From positions 1,054,001-1,118,000 of the forward strand of contig OY723267.1 of the NCBI GenBank assembly GCA_963210315.1: a DNA stretch of 64,000 bases. Reading direction: 5' to 3'. Below, piece after piece: positions 23,198 through 34,881 of the stretch (the stretch's first letter is position 1; each line of letters begins with the position of its first letter). The translations under genes were made by a program, and so were the position numbers. The stretch comes from Rhynchopus euleeides. Taxonomy: Eukaryota > Euglenozoa > Diplonemea > Diplonemida > Diplonemidae. Under the pieces are notes generated by a model. That model did not search any database. It worked only from the letters and a program-made list of their open reading frames with translations, and was not told the origin of the DNA.

Positions 23198-24511
23198 GGT
23201 CCCACGCACCAAATTCTGCCCAAAAATCGTCAAAAATGGACATGTCATATGCAGCAATGGGGCACCAATCACTCCCCAATTTTTGCTCAATGATTCCACG
23301 GCAAGCCAGATTTTCTGATCAATTAGTTTGTTTGAGCATGTTCCTGGCCCTTGTTTGGAAAGTAGATGACCCCTGGCTGGAGAGGACGGTTGTGCTTGAC
23401 CGGACGGAGAGAGAACCTTCTCCATAACCACCTCCACTCCACAATGCCACAAGTGGCAGGAAGGCCGGGTGTTACAGGCCTCAACCAGGGTTCCAAGGCT
23501 CTCCACTTCCTGGCTGCGTCAGGGATCACCGGGTACAGCGAGCAGGATTCCCTGTCTTGACACCCCAGCATGTGCCACCGGAAGAACCCGAAACAGCAGC
23601 CCCCCCCTCATGGGGGTTGCAAGAGGCACGGAAATCGTTCAAATCGGACCAAGTCCGAAAATTCGGCACTTTCTTGGGTACAAATTGCGGTCCGAAATTT
23701 TCCGATTTTTTGAAAAAAGGCTAATTCTGTAAGGGGGGTGTCGATTCTGGACAAAAAATAATTTTTTTCAAAAAAAAAATCGAAAAATCGGGGGAAAATG
23801 CTGAAAAATGGCAAAAAAAAGAGTATGGGGAGTTGGGTCCAGTTTAGCAAAGTCGTCATATTTTTCGGGTGTTTTTTTGAATGGGACACCCGAAGAACCC
23901 GTTGAGACGTGAATGACATCGTGAACATATCTGCCAGAGAATCCTCAAGCTTCGTGCCTCAAGAACGTGGGACAACACGGCGCTGCAGGCGCATCCTGGG
24001 CCGCAGACCAGCAAGCCGGCAAAATAGCCAAGGCCGCCTACACGGCGAGCCTTCTACAGATTCCAGATTGCTCAAACGAGCGTGTCCAGGAAGCTTGAGC
24101 TTTGGGTGGGGACGGGGGGGGGGGGGGGGGGCGGGGGGCGGGGCGGGGGTGTTGGTTATTCCTCATCATCAGCGCGGTCGTCCTCTCCACTGTTTTTTAT
24201 GGGACACCCCGAAGAACCCCAGGATAGGCAGGGTGATGTGCACATTATCCGCGAGGCAGGGAGGACACGCCTCGGGCCGCCGCACAAAATCAGGGGTGTC
24301 CACCACCCTCCAAGCTGCCGCGCAGCCATCCAAAAGCAACTGCATGCCTTTCACTGAATATTGGAGTAGTGTAGCCACAGCCCATCAGAGCTGTCAACTG
24401 CACTGATTCCTGCAAGCTCAAACCCCCATGATAACGAAACGAAGCAAACCATACACCATAACAAATCGAGACAGAACACACACGTCATCTCTTCGACCCT
24501 GCCCGGCAATT

Positions 24512-26320
24512 TCACTTGCCCTTCTTCCCCTTCGCAGTGGTCTTCTTCGCAGCGGCCTTCGCAGCGGTCTTCTTCACAGAGGCCTTCTTGTACTTCTTGC
24601 TTGCGGGGGCCGCACTGCCAGCAGGCGGCGAGCTCTCGGAGGGCCGCTTCTTAGCAGAACCCTCCTTCCCCGCAGGGGGCTGTCTCGTAGGGGGGTTCTC
24701 ACACGGAGACGAAGAAGAGGAAGTGTTTGTAGCGGTCTTCTTCGCAGCGGCCTTCGCAGGGGCCTTCGCAGCGGTCTTCTTCACAGCGGCCTTCTTGTCC
24801 CTCTTGCTTGCGGGGGCCTTACTGCCAGCAGGCGGCGAGCTCTCGGAGGGCCGCTTCTTAGCAGAACCCTCCTTCCCGGCAGGGGGCTGTCTCGCAGGGG
24901 GGTTCTCCACATGGGGTGGGGTTTTGGAGGAGCGCGGCCTTTTCTTGGGCGGGACATCGTCAGAAGATGAAGAAGACGAAGACGAAGAGGAAGAGGAAGA
25001 AGAGGAAGTGTTTGTGGAAGAAGAAGTATTCGGGGAAGAAGAGGAAGAGGGGATGTCAGCCGTTTCTTCCGTGTCCGACGAATCCTCGCCCTCCAGATCC
25101 CGACACTCGGAGGACCCCACACTGGCCCCGTCCGCGTCCTCTTCCCCACCATCCAGAAACAGGCGATCCCTATCGAAGCGGGAAGTCCACACCTGTCTGC
25201 TGGACTTCCAGGGCCCAGGGTCCACCGACAGATTGGCCCCACCCAGTGCGCCCCAATCCTCCCTCCTCGTGGCTGCGAGGGTCTGCCACCTGGCCTTCTT
25301 CTCCTTCGCAGCCCACAACTCCAGCAGGGTGTCGGCCGCAGTCTTTGAGGCGGCAGCCTCATCATCGCTCCACGGGTAGCTCGCCGTGTCGGCTTGACGC
25401 GTGAGCTTGCTCGCCAGGAGCGTGTACCCGCACAGGGGCATCTCCGGAATACTCCAGCGCAGCCTGAAGTTGTGCAGGTGGGCGGCCACCTGGAAGCAGG
25501 GGTTCAGCCAATTGAGGCCGCCCTTCACAGTCTCCAGGTTCCAGATCTTCCGGAAGATCGCGAACGACTGCTTCAGGCGTGCGATGGCCCTCTCCACACG
25601 CGAACGGCCAGCAGCGTGTGCGCGGTTGAACTCTACGCACCCAGGAGTACGCAGGCGGGAGAAGAAGTCGAAGTCCGTCGACCTGTTCTCGTCGTTCGGC
25701 TTCGCGACGCGGCGGTTCGGCATCACGACACAGGCCGCGTCAGCATACGCCCCGTCACCGAGGACGATGTCATTCGCGCGGAGAGGGACGCGTTTGTAGG
25801 TGTCGGCCTGCGGGGGCTTCCTGGCGGATCCCCAGATGTCCCCATCGGGTCGGGGCCCGGGGTTCAGCGCCGACAACCCCGCAATGAAGCCGAGGGCTGT
25901 GATGCACAGCTGCAGCTTCTTCGCGTGGCGGGAGTAGTACCCACTGTAGTCTGTCTTATTTGCACAGACGTACACGGGGAACACGTCCACCGCAAGCGAC
26001 GCGAGGGGCTGGAAGGGGAAGTGGTTCACTGAGCGGTGAGCCCAGGGCTTGGTGAACCACTCACGGCCCTTCACATCTGTCCCCATCTCATCCATGCTGG
26101 AGAGGAGATGCATCACCCCCTTGTGGTACTCCGCCGACAGAGTCTCGCGCTCGAGAGAGACTCCTGGGAGGTGCTGCCTGAAACCGGCGTTGCTCAGCTC
26201 CGGGACGTGGCGAAGGTACACCAGGGAGATGAGGAGGCAGCGGCGCGGGCATGCGCTATCCGGTAGGGGGTAACCCATTTGTGGGTGGGGGGGAACCCCT
26301 AGAGGCAGGGGGTAACCCAT
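24512..26320 (-). CDS. DDE_Tnp_4 (Harbinger-like) transposase with histone H1-like tail
   Basis: 602 codons from an ATG that lies inside the adjoining satellite, so the true 5' end is unknown or lost. The core matches DDE_Tnp_4: first Asp in LAVDVFPVYV (D112), second in IVLGDGAYADA (D189), catalytic Glu in RSRVERAIARLKQSF (E243), with FNRAHAAGRSRVE typical of the family. All three acidic residues are intact. After residue ~390 comes an acidic Ser-rich stretch (long Ser run about 425-445), then about 150 residues of Lys/Ala/Pro repeats resembling a linker-histone C-terminal tail, itself an internal duplication (two copies of a block containing KEGSAKKRPSESSPPAGS, separated by KKTAAKAPAKAAAKK). 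No helix-turn-helix partner gene was seen nearby. Could be an active element or a host-captured gene. Confidence 0.75.
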   Translation of the reverse strand: MGYPLPLGVPPHPQMGYPLPDSACPRRCLLISLVYLRHVPELSNAGFRQHLPGVSLERETLSAEYHKGVMHLLSSMDEMGTDVKGREWFTKPWAHRSVNHFPFQPLASLAVDVFPVYVCANKTDYSGYYSRHAKKLQLCITALGFIAGLSALNPGPRPDGDIWGSARKPPQADTYKRVPLRANDIVLGDGAYADAACVVMPNRRVAKPNDENRSTDFDFFSRLRTPGCVEFNRAHAAGRSRVERAIARLKQSFAIFRKIWNLETVKGGLNWLNPCFQVAAHLHNFRLRWSIPEMPLCGYTLLASKLTRQADTASYPWSDDEAAASKTAADTLLELWAAKEKKARWQTLAATRREDWGALGGANLSVDPGPWKSSRQVWTSRFDRDRLFLDGGEEDADGASVGSSECRDLEGEDSSDTEETADIPSSSSSPNTSSSTNTSSSSSSSSSSSSSSSDDVPPKKRPRSSKTPPHVENPPARQPPAGKEGSAKKRPSESSPPAGSKAPASKRDKKAAVKKTAAKAPAKAAAKKTATNTSSSSSPCENPPTRQPPAGKEGSAKKRPSESSPPAGSAAPASKKYKKASVKKTAAKAAAKKTTAKGKKGK

Positions 26321-29300
26321 TTGTGGCTGGGGGGAACCCCTAGAGGTAGGGGGTAACCCATTAGTGGGTGGGGGGAACCCCTAGAGGCAGGGGGTAACCC
26401 ATTTGTGGCTGGGGGGAACCCCTAGAGGCAGGGGGTAACCCATTTGTGGGTGGGGGGAACCCCTAGAGGCAGGGGGTAACCCATTTGTGGGTGGGGGGAA
26501 CCCCTAGAGGCAGGGGGTAACCCATTTGTGGGTGGGGGGAACCCCTAGAGGTAGGGGGTAACCCATTTGTGGCTGGGGGGAACCCCTAGAGGCAGGGGGT
26601 AACCCATTTGTGGGTGGGGGGAACCCCTAGAGGCAGGGGGTAACCCATTTGCGGCTGGGGGGAACCCCTAGAGGCAGGGGGTAACCCATTTGTGGGTGGG
26701 GGGAACCCCTAGAGGTAGGGGGTAACCCATTTGTGGGTGGGGCGAACCCCTAGAGGCAGGGGGTAACCCATTTGTGGGTGGGGGGAACCCCTAGAGGTAG
26801 GGGGTAACCCATTAGTGGGTGGGGGGAACCCCTAGAGGCAGGGGGTAACCCATTTGTGGGTGGGGGGAACCCCTAGAGGCAGGGGGTAACCCATTTGTGG
26901 CTGGGGGGAACCCCTAGAGGCAGGGGGTAACCCATTTGTGGGTGGGGGGAACCCCTAGAGGTAGGGGGTAACCCATTTGTGGCTGGGGGGAACCCCTAGA
27001 GGCAGGGGGTAACCCATTTGTGGGTGGGGGGAACCCCTAGAGGCAGGGGGTAACCCATTTGTGGGTGGGGGGAACCCCTAGAGGCAGGGGGTAACCCATT
27101 TGTGGCTGGGGGGAACCCCTAGAGGTAGGGGGTAACCCATTAGTGGGTGGGGGGAACCCCTAGAGGCAGGGGGTAACCCATTTGTGGGTGGGGGGAACCC
27201 CTAGAGGCAGGGGGTAACCCATTTGCGGCTGGGGGGAACCCCTAGAGGCAGGGGGTAACCCATTTGTGGGTGGGGGGAACCCCTAGAGGTAGGGGGTAAC
27301 CCATTTGTGGGTGGGGCGAACCCCTAGAGGCAGGGGGTAACCCATTTGTGGGTGGGGGGAACCCCTAGAGGTAGGGGGTAACCCATTAGTGGGTGGGGGG
27401 AACCCCTAGAGGCAGGGGGTAACCCATTTGTGGGTGGGGGGAACCCCTAGAGGCAGGGGGTAACCCATTTGTGGCTGGGGGGAACCCCTAGAGGCAGGGG
27501 GTAACCCATTAGTGGGTGGGGGGAACCCCTAGAGGCAGGGGGTAACCCATTTGTGGGTGGGGGGAACCCCTAGAGGTAGGGGGTAACCCATTAGTGGGTG
27601 GGGGGAACCCCTAGAGGCAGGGGGTAACCCATTTGTGGGTGGGGGGAACCCCTAGAGGCAGGGGGTAACCCATTAGTGGGTGGGGGGAACCCCTAGAGGC
27701 AGGGGGTAACCCATTTGTGGGTGGGGGGAACCCCTAGAGGTAGGGGGTAACCCATTTGTGGGTGGGGGGAACCCCTAGAGGCAGGGGGTAACCCATTAGT
27801 GGGTGGGGGGAACCCCTAGAGGCAGGGGGTAACCCATTTGTGGGTGGGGGGAACCCCTAGAGGTAGGGGGTAACCCATTTGTGGGTGGGGCGAACCCCTA
27901 GAGGCAGGGGGTAACCCATTTGTGGGTGGGGGGAACCCCTAGAGGTAGGGGGTAACCCATTAGTGGGTGGGGGGAACCCCTAGAGGCAGGGGGTAACCCA
28001 TTTGTGGCTGGGGGGAACCCCTAGAGGCAGGGGGTAACCCATTTGTGGGTGGGGGGAACCCCTAGAGGCAGGGGGTAACCCATTTGTGGGTGGGGGGAAC
28101 CCCTAGAGGTAGGGGGTAACCCATTTGTGGGTGGGGGGAACCCCTAGAGGCAGGGGGTAACCCATTTGCGGCTGGGGGGAACCCCTAGAGGCAGGGGGTA
28201 ACCCAGTTGTGGCTGGGGGGAACCCCTAGAGGCAGGGGGTAACCCATTAGTGGGTGGGGGGAACCCCTAGAGGCAGGGGGTAACCCAGTTGTGGCTGGGG
28301 GGAACCCCTAGAGGCAGGGGGTAACCCATTTGTGGGTGGGGGGAACCCCTAGAGGTAGGGGGTAACCCATTAGTGGGTGGGGGGAACCCCTAGAGGCAGG
28401 GGGTAACCCATTTGTGGGTGGGGGGAACCCCTAGAGGCAGGGGGTAACCCATTAGTGGGTGGGGGGAACCCCTAGAGGCAGGGGGTAACCCATTTGTGGG
28501 TGGGGGGAACCCCTAGAGGTAGGGGGTAACCCATTTGTGGGTGGGGGGAACCCCTAGAGGCAGGGGGTAACCCATTTGTGGCTGGGGGGAACCCCTAGAG
28601 GCAGGGGGTAACCCAGTTGTGGCTGGGGGGAACCCCTAGAGGCAGGGGGTAACCCATTAGTGGGTGGGGGGAACCCCTAGAGGCAGGGGGTAACCCAGTT
28701 GTGGCTGGGGGGAACCCCTAGAGGCAGGGGGTAACCCATTTGTGGGTGGGGGGAACCCCTAGAGGTAGGGGGTAACCCATTAGTGGGTGGGGGGAACCCC
28801 TAGAGGCAGGGGGTAACCCATTTGTGGGTGGGGGGAACCCCTAGAGGCAGGGGGTAACCCATTAGTGGGTGGGGGGAACCCCTAGAGGCAGGGGGTAACC
28901 CATTTGTGGGTGGGGGGAACCCCTAGAGGTAGGGGGTAACCCATTTGTGGGTGGGGGGAACCCCTAGAGGCAGGGGGTAACCCATTAGTGGGTGGGGGGA
29001 ACCCCTAGAGGCAGGGGGTAACCCATTTGTGGGTGGGGGGAACCCCTAGAGGTAGGGGGTAACCCATTTGTGGGTGGGGCGAACCCCTAGAGGCAGGGGG
29101 TAACCCATTTGTGGGTGGGGGGAACCCCTAGAGGTAGGGGGTAACCCATTAGTGGGTGGGGGGAACCCCTAGAGGCAGGGGGTAACCCATTTGTGGGTGG
29201 GGGGAACCCCTAGAGGCAGGGGGTAACCCATTTGTGGCTGGGGGGAACCCCTAGAGGCAGGGGGTAACCCATTTGTGGGTGGGGGGAACCCCTAGAGGTA

Positions 29301-31949
29301 GGGGGTAACCCATTTGTGGCTGGGGGGAACCCCTAGAGGCAGGGGGTAACCCATTTGTGGGTGGGGGGAACCCCTAGAGGCAGGGGGTAACCCATTTGTG
29401 GGTGGGGGGAACCCCTAGAGGCAGGGGGTAACCCATTTGTGGCTGGGGGGAACCCCTAGAGGTAGGGGGTAACCCATTAGTGGGTGGGGGGAACCCCTAG
29501 AGGCAGGGGGTAACCCATTTGTGGGTGGGGGGAACCCCTAGAGGCAGGGGGTAACCCATTTGCGGCTGGGGGGAACCCCTAGAGGCAGGGGGTAACCCAT
29601 TTGTGGGTGGGGGGAACCCCTAGAGGTAGGGGGTAACCCATTTGTGGGTGGGGCGAACCCCTAGAGGCAGGGGGTAACCCATTTGTGGGTGGGGGGAACC
29701 CCTAGAGGTAGGGGGTAACCCATTAGTGGGTGGGGGGAACCCCTAGAGGCAGGGGGTAACCCATTTGTGGGTGGGGGGAACCCCTAGAGGCAGGGGGTAA
29801 CCCATTTGTGGCTGGGGGGAACCCCTAGAGGCAGGGGGTAACCCATTAGTGGGTGGGGGGAACCCCTAGAGGCAGGGGGTAACCCATTTGTGGGTGGGGG
29901 GAACCCCTAGAGGTAGGGGGTAACCCATTAGTGGGTGGGGGGAACCCCTAGAGGCAGGGGGTAACCCATTTGTGGGTGGGGGGAACCCCTAGAGGCAGGG
30001 GGTAACCCATTAGTGGGTGGGGGGAACCCCTAGAGGCAGGGGGTAACCCATTTGTGGGTGGGGGGAACCCCTAGAGGTAGGGGGTAACCCATTTGTGGGT
30101 GGGGGGAACCCCTAGAGGCAGGGGGTAACCCATTAGTGGGTGGGGGGAACCCCTAGAGGCAGGGGGTAACCCATTTGTGGGTGGGGGGAACCCCTAGAGG
30201 TAGGGGGTAACCCATTTGTGGGTGGGGCGAACCCCTAGAGGCAGGGGGTAACCCATTTGTGGGTGGGGGGAACCCCTAGAGGTAGGGGGTAACCCATTAG
30301 TGGGTGGGGGGAACCCCTAGAGGCAGGGGGTAACCCATTTGTGGCTGGGGGGAACCCCTAGAGGCAGGGGGTAACCCATTTGTGGGTGGGGGGAACCCCT
30401 AGAGGCAGGGGGTAACCCATTTGTGGGTGGGGGGAACCCCTAGAGGTAGGGGGTAACCCATTTGTGGGTGGGGGGAACCCCTAGAGGCAGGGGGTAACCC
30501 ATTTGCGGCTGGGGGGAACCCCTAGAGGCAGGGGGTAACCCAGTTGTGGCTGGGGGGAACCCCTAGAGGCAGGGGGTAACCCATTAGTGGGTGGGGGGAA
30601 CCCCTAGAGGCAGGGGGTAACCCAGTTGTGGCTGGGGGGAACCCCTAGAGGCAGGGGGTAACCCATTTGTGGGTGGGGGGAACCCCTAGAGGTAGGGGGT
30701 AACCCATTAGTGGGTGGGGGGAACCCCTAGAGGCAGGGGGTAACCCATTTGTGGGTGGGGGGAACCCCTAGAGGCAGGGGGTAACCCATTAGTGGGTGGG
30801 GGGAACCCCTAGAGGCAGGGGGTAACCCATTTGTGGGTGGGGGGAACCCCTAGAGGTAGGGGGTAACCCATTTGTGGGTGGGGGGAACCCCTAGAGGCAG
30901 GGGGTAACCCATTAGTGGGTGGGGGGAACCCCTAGAGGCAGGGGGTAACCCATTTGTGGGTGGGGGGAACCCCTAGAGGTAGGGGGTAACCCATTTGTGG
31001 GTGGGGCGAACCCCTAGAGGCAGGGGGTAACCCATTTGTGGGTGGGGGGAACCCCTAGAGGTAGGGGGTAACCCATTAGTGGGTGGGGGGAACCCCTAGA
31101 GGCAGGGGGTAACCCATTTGTGGCTGGGGGGAACCCCTAGAGGCAGGGGGTAACCCATTTGTGGGTGGGGGGAACCCCTAGAGGCAGGGGGTAACCCATT
31201 TGTGGGTGGGGGGAACCCCTAGAGGTAGGGGGTAACCCATTTGTGGGTGGGGGGAACCCCTAGAGGCAGGGGGTAACCCATTTGCGGCTGGGGGGAACCC
31301 CTAGAGGTAGGGGGTAACCCATTTGTGGGTGGGGGGAACCCCTAGAGGTAGGGGGTAACCCATTTGTGGGTGGGGCGAACCCCTAGAGGCAGGGGGTAAC
31401 CCATTTGTGGGTGGGGGGAACCCCTAGAGGTAGGGGGTAACCCATTAGTGGGTGGGGGGAACCCCTAGAGGCAGGGGGTAACCCATTTGTGGCTGGGGGG
31501 AACCCCTAGAGGCAGGGGGTAACCCATTAGTGGGTGGGGGGAACCCCTAGAGGCAGGGGGTAACCCAGTTGTGGCTGGGGGGAACCCCTAGAGGCAGGGG
31601 GTAACCCATTAGTGGGTGGGGGGAACCCCTAGAGGCAGGGGGTAACCCATTTGTGGGTGGGGGGAACCCCTAGAGGTAGGGGGTAACCCATTTGTGGGTG
31701 GGGGGAACCCCTAGAGGCAGGGGGTAACCCATTAGTGGGTGGGGGGAACCCCTAGAGGCAGGGGGTAACCCATTTGTGGGTGGGGGGAACCCCTAGAGGT
31801 AGGGGGTAACCCATTTGTGGGTGGGGGGAACCCCTAGAGGCAGGGGGTAACCCATTTGTGGGTGGGGGGAACCCCTAGAGGCTGGGGGTAACCCATTTGT
31901 GGGTGGGGGGAACCCCTAGAGGCAGGGGGTAACCCGTTTGTGGGTGGGA
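26262..31949. repeat. Satellite array 1, 41-bp unit, about 139 copies
   Basis: Perfectly phased 41-bp tandem repeat; each unit contains GGGGGTAACCCATT, then GTGGGTGGGGGGAACCCC and TAGAGG. Variant bases (ATTTG/ATTAG/CAGTTG, GTGGGT/GTGGCT/GCGGCT, AGGCA/AGGTA, GGGG/GGCG) mark individual units. The rare GCGGCT variant occurs at about 26651, 27225, 28168, 29562, 30505 and 31284, and the GGCGAACC variant at about 26743, 27317, 27891, 29080, 29654, 30228, 31007 and 31376. All spacings are exact multiples of 41, and both sets repeat with an offset of 2337 bp (57 units). The array abuts the transposase ORF and contains no long ORF because TAG occurs in each unit. Confidence 0.97.
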
Positions 31950-32599
31950 CCATTTGTGATAAATTTACTGGGTTCTGGTGCCCACGACATCCCCTTTTGA
32001 GCGTTTGAAACAGCGTTTCCGGGACCCGGCACTGCTCGCAGTGGGCTCAAATGTCCAAAAACGACCCATTCTGTACCCCCCCAAAAAAAAAATGCGAGCA
32101 CCTCCCCCTTGGCACGCCGGTCTTACGACGACCCTGCCTGTTTCTGGTACTGGGAAAAAAACGGAAAAAAACGGAAAATCAGGGTGTCGATTTTGGGATT
32201 TTCCGTTTTTTCGTTTTCCGTTTTTTTTTCGGATTTTTTTCGTCGAATTTTGACCAAGTCGCAGCCAGCGCCCACAGGCGGAAAAAACGAAAAAAAAGGA
32301 AAAAACGGAAAAAAACCGAAAAAATCGACACCCCCCTAAGGGGGACCTTTTCGAATTTTTTTTTCGGGCACTTTTTCCACAAGGAAATGTCCGCCCTGTC
32401 CGCTACTGTCCACTACCGATTTCAAGGATCCTCCTTGCCAGGTGTGGCTCTATTTTGGGGGTATTTTGGCCAATTTTCGAAATCCTATTTTGGGTTTTTT
32501 GCACTTTTTTTGGGTGCTTTTTTGCACGATTTCTGTGCCTCAGACACAGATTTTGGTGTGATTTTTGCGCTATTTTGATTCACTCGGCCTGACCGATGC
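31950..32599. other. A/T homopolymer-rich spacer between satellite 1 and DNA element
   Basis: No gene. Contains an imperfect inverted pair of A-rich and T-rich tracts (32155-32235 against 32280-32330, both built from ACGGAAAAAA or its complement) that could fold back, and a fragment of the 22.8-23.2 kb repeat at 32341. Confidence 0.45.
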
Positions 32600-32875
32600 A
32601 TACACGGTGGACTCCAGCGGGGGTAGGGTAACCCTTTTCGGGAGTCTCAACTAGGGGGAGTCCAACTCCCGCTAGCGGGAGTATAGACTCCCGCTAGCGG
32701 GAGTCTATACTCCCGCTAGGGGGAGTCTGACTCCCCCTAGCGGGAGTCTTTTCACCTATTTTCACTCATTTTTCCCATGATACCTATGCAATGTGGCACT
32801 CGTCACTGAAGTACAGCCACACCAAACGAAACGGACGTTTCCACCCATCCCAGCTCGCAGACCTGATTCACAAAA

Positions 32876-33256
32876 ATGGGGAAGACGACAACGAAGCCGG
32901 CAGCGAAGCCGGCGGCAAAGTCGATTAAGAAGAAGAAGAGCGCAGAGAGTCCCGAGGCTGCGGAGGCGACGAACATTGTGCATGATTTTTGCACGGCCTT
33001 CCCTGTTAAAAAAGGGGGCAGTGTGCTGACACTGGGATCCATTAGAAGGCTCCTAGCAACGGTGTTGAGCAAGGAGCTCCACCAGCACAGCACCCAGGTG
33101 GCCAACGCAATCATCGCCATGTCTTCCCTGACATGGATAAGTTCGCTGTCAGGGAAGTCGCAACGATGCGGAAGGAGGGCGCTCTCCGTCATATACAAGG
33201 TGGAGGCGAAGTATGGCAAGGTGCAGGATACAAACGTGTCGTCGGGGGCAGCCTGA
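32876..33256 (+). CDS. Small basic protein encoded in the DNA element
   Basis: 126 codons from ATG at 32876. Residues 5-22 are Lys/Ala/Pro-rich (KPAAKPAAKSIKKKK), a nuclear or DNA-binding type of tail; the remainder is predicted helical (IVHDFCTAFPVKK, GSIRRLLATVLSKEL, TQVANAIIAM). The tail plus helices recall histone-like or architectural proteins, but I cannot match a histone fold with confidence. It lies just inside the left inverted repeat. The end of the frame (after IIAM) looks less protein-like, and another frame opens there, so a frameshift is possible. Confidence 0.4.
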   Translation: MGKTTTKPAAKPAAKSIKKKKSAESPEAAEATNIVHDFCTAFPVKKGGSVLTLGSIRRLLATVLSKELHQHSTQVANAIIAMSSLTWISSLSGKSQRCGRRALSVIYKVEAKYGKVQDTNVSSGAA

Positions 33257-33501
33257 AGCCGCGAATGATCGCGACACGGGCGAACGGCTTGGCACCGTGG
33301 GTCTGGATAGATGCTGGAGTTCGGCCGGGTGAAACCGGAAGTCGCAGCAAAATTTGCCCCCCCAGATTTCTTCCTCAAACCCACCCGTGGGCTGATCCGG
33401 CCTTGCAAGGTGGACTCCAGCGGGGGTAGGGTACCACTACCGGGTTTAACCCTTTTCGGGAGTCTCAACTAGGGGGAGTCCAACTCCCGCTAGCGGGAGT
33501 A

Positions 33502-33782
33502 TAGATCAGCAGTGGGCAACAACGAGGCGATGCGGGGGGCGAGGGCACCGATGCTCACTGTGCGACATCCCAGAAGAACGCTGGTATCAACAGGTGCATC
33601 GATACCCGCACCTGACTCTCTCTGAGATGAAAGAGGCTGGCTACCCCTCCCTCTTGGCAGGTGTGCTTCCCAATGCCCGCTACGTCACCCCAGCACTCCA
33701 TGACTGCAAGGGGCTCGCCATGCGGCTGATCAGGGTACTGGATGACAGGGGTGGAGCTTGGGGGTTTTTTCGGGTCAGCTGA
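33502..33782 (+). pseudogene. Partial coding segment in the DNA element
   Basis: Open plus-strand frame without a clear start. Reads CGGRGHRCSLCDIPEERW, then an ordinary-looking segment ending at a stop at 33780-33782, after RLIRVLDDRGG. The Cys/His spacing suggests a small zinc-binding knuckle. It starts within the duplicated inverted-repeat segment, so it is probably a broken exon of an element gene. Confidence 0.3.
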
Positions 33783-34412
33783 CCTGATTTTCTGCAGGCC
33801 CTCACAAAAAATCAGGTCAGGGGTAAAAAGAAAATCGTACTCCTTTCGCTTTATTATAGACACCCTGTCCAGCAACTGTGGGAGAACAGTTCCGGACTAC
33901 TTTTTGTTGAGCGCACACTTGCTGTCTCAAGGCTGTGTTGAGGCCCTGTGAAGTGGCATGAGGTGCTAATCCAAAGCTTCAGTCGTACGATTTCCTTCGT
34001 TACTTCGCGACTTCGCTACGCTTCGTCGCTCGTAACTAGTAAATATAGCTGGAGTCGTGCAGGATCATTCGTGAAGAAATACGAAAGGTAAACGAGAAAA
34101 GTTTTTCGTTGATCGCACGACACACACAGAAAATTTTGCCTGCGGAAGTGTTGGTGTGTGATTGGCAGGCGCATAAGACTGTGTGTGACGGCAAGCACCT
34201 AGCACTTCCCCTATCGCTGCATTTCCGCCTGACAAGTACCTTGTTGGAAGAAAAAAAAAATATAGATTTTCGGGAAACCGGAAAAGTTGGCTCCTCGCCT
34301 TGGGGCCTCAAGGTGACCAGGAGGCGTTTCGTGAGCAAAGTGACCCCAGCGACATGAGCACAGGCCTCAAACAGTCACAATAGAGGACAAATGAAGCTGC
34401 CCAACCCGTACC

Positions 34413-34745
34413 GTGCAACAGACGTTTACTACCGTGGCCTCCGGTGGCTGGGGGGCTCCGCCCCCCAGACCCCCCTGTGGCATGTGCCTGTCTTGTACCC
34501 AAGCCCTTTACATCAGGGAATCTCAGTATCCTCAGGAGGACGCAGCCAACTCACACAGAATCCGTACGCCCGCAAGTCACAGATGTTCACTACCGTGGCC
34601 TCCGGCGGCTGGGAGCTCCGCCTCCCAGACCCCCCCTACGGCATGTGTTTGTCTTGTAACCAAGTCCTTGCGCGCCCGGGGCTGCATATCGGTTCCGGTA
34701 CCTCGCGGGAGGCTGGGCCCGAGCACTGATCTCTGAGACGAACCG
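34413..34745 (+). repeat. SINE-like dimeric repeat, copy A
   Basis: Two units (34419-34500 and 34578-34745), each with ACTACCGTGGCCTCCGG, a GC hairpin (CTGGGGGGCTCCGCCCCCCAG in unit 1, a variant in unit 2), then ACCCCCC and, in unit 2, a tail including CCAAGTCCTTGCGCG and GGCTGGGCCCGA. The same pair, with the spacer GACGCAGCCAACTC between them, recurs at 45.65-45.89 kb. Confidence 0.75.
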
Positions 34746-34881
34746 GGGGGGAACCCATAAGAAAAAATTGGCTGACCCGATCTGACCCGATCCAGCCCGC
34801 AACCCCATATTTCAAGCTCCACCCCTGCTGGATGAGACAACAAAAAAATATTCGACAAGACCTGTACAAACCTTGCACTGA

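Larger units (their letters stand above)
18769..24511. other. gene-poor region with decayed repeats
   Basis: I see no convincing gene in 5.7 kb. It has C/G runs (18968-19012, 19350-19362, 24118-24133), a (GT)n patch near 19846, and degenerate repeats listed separately. ORFs of 60-190 codons occur on both strands but none shows a domain or consistent splice sites. Confidence 0.4.
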
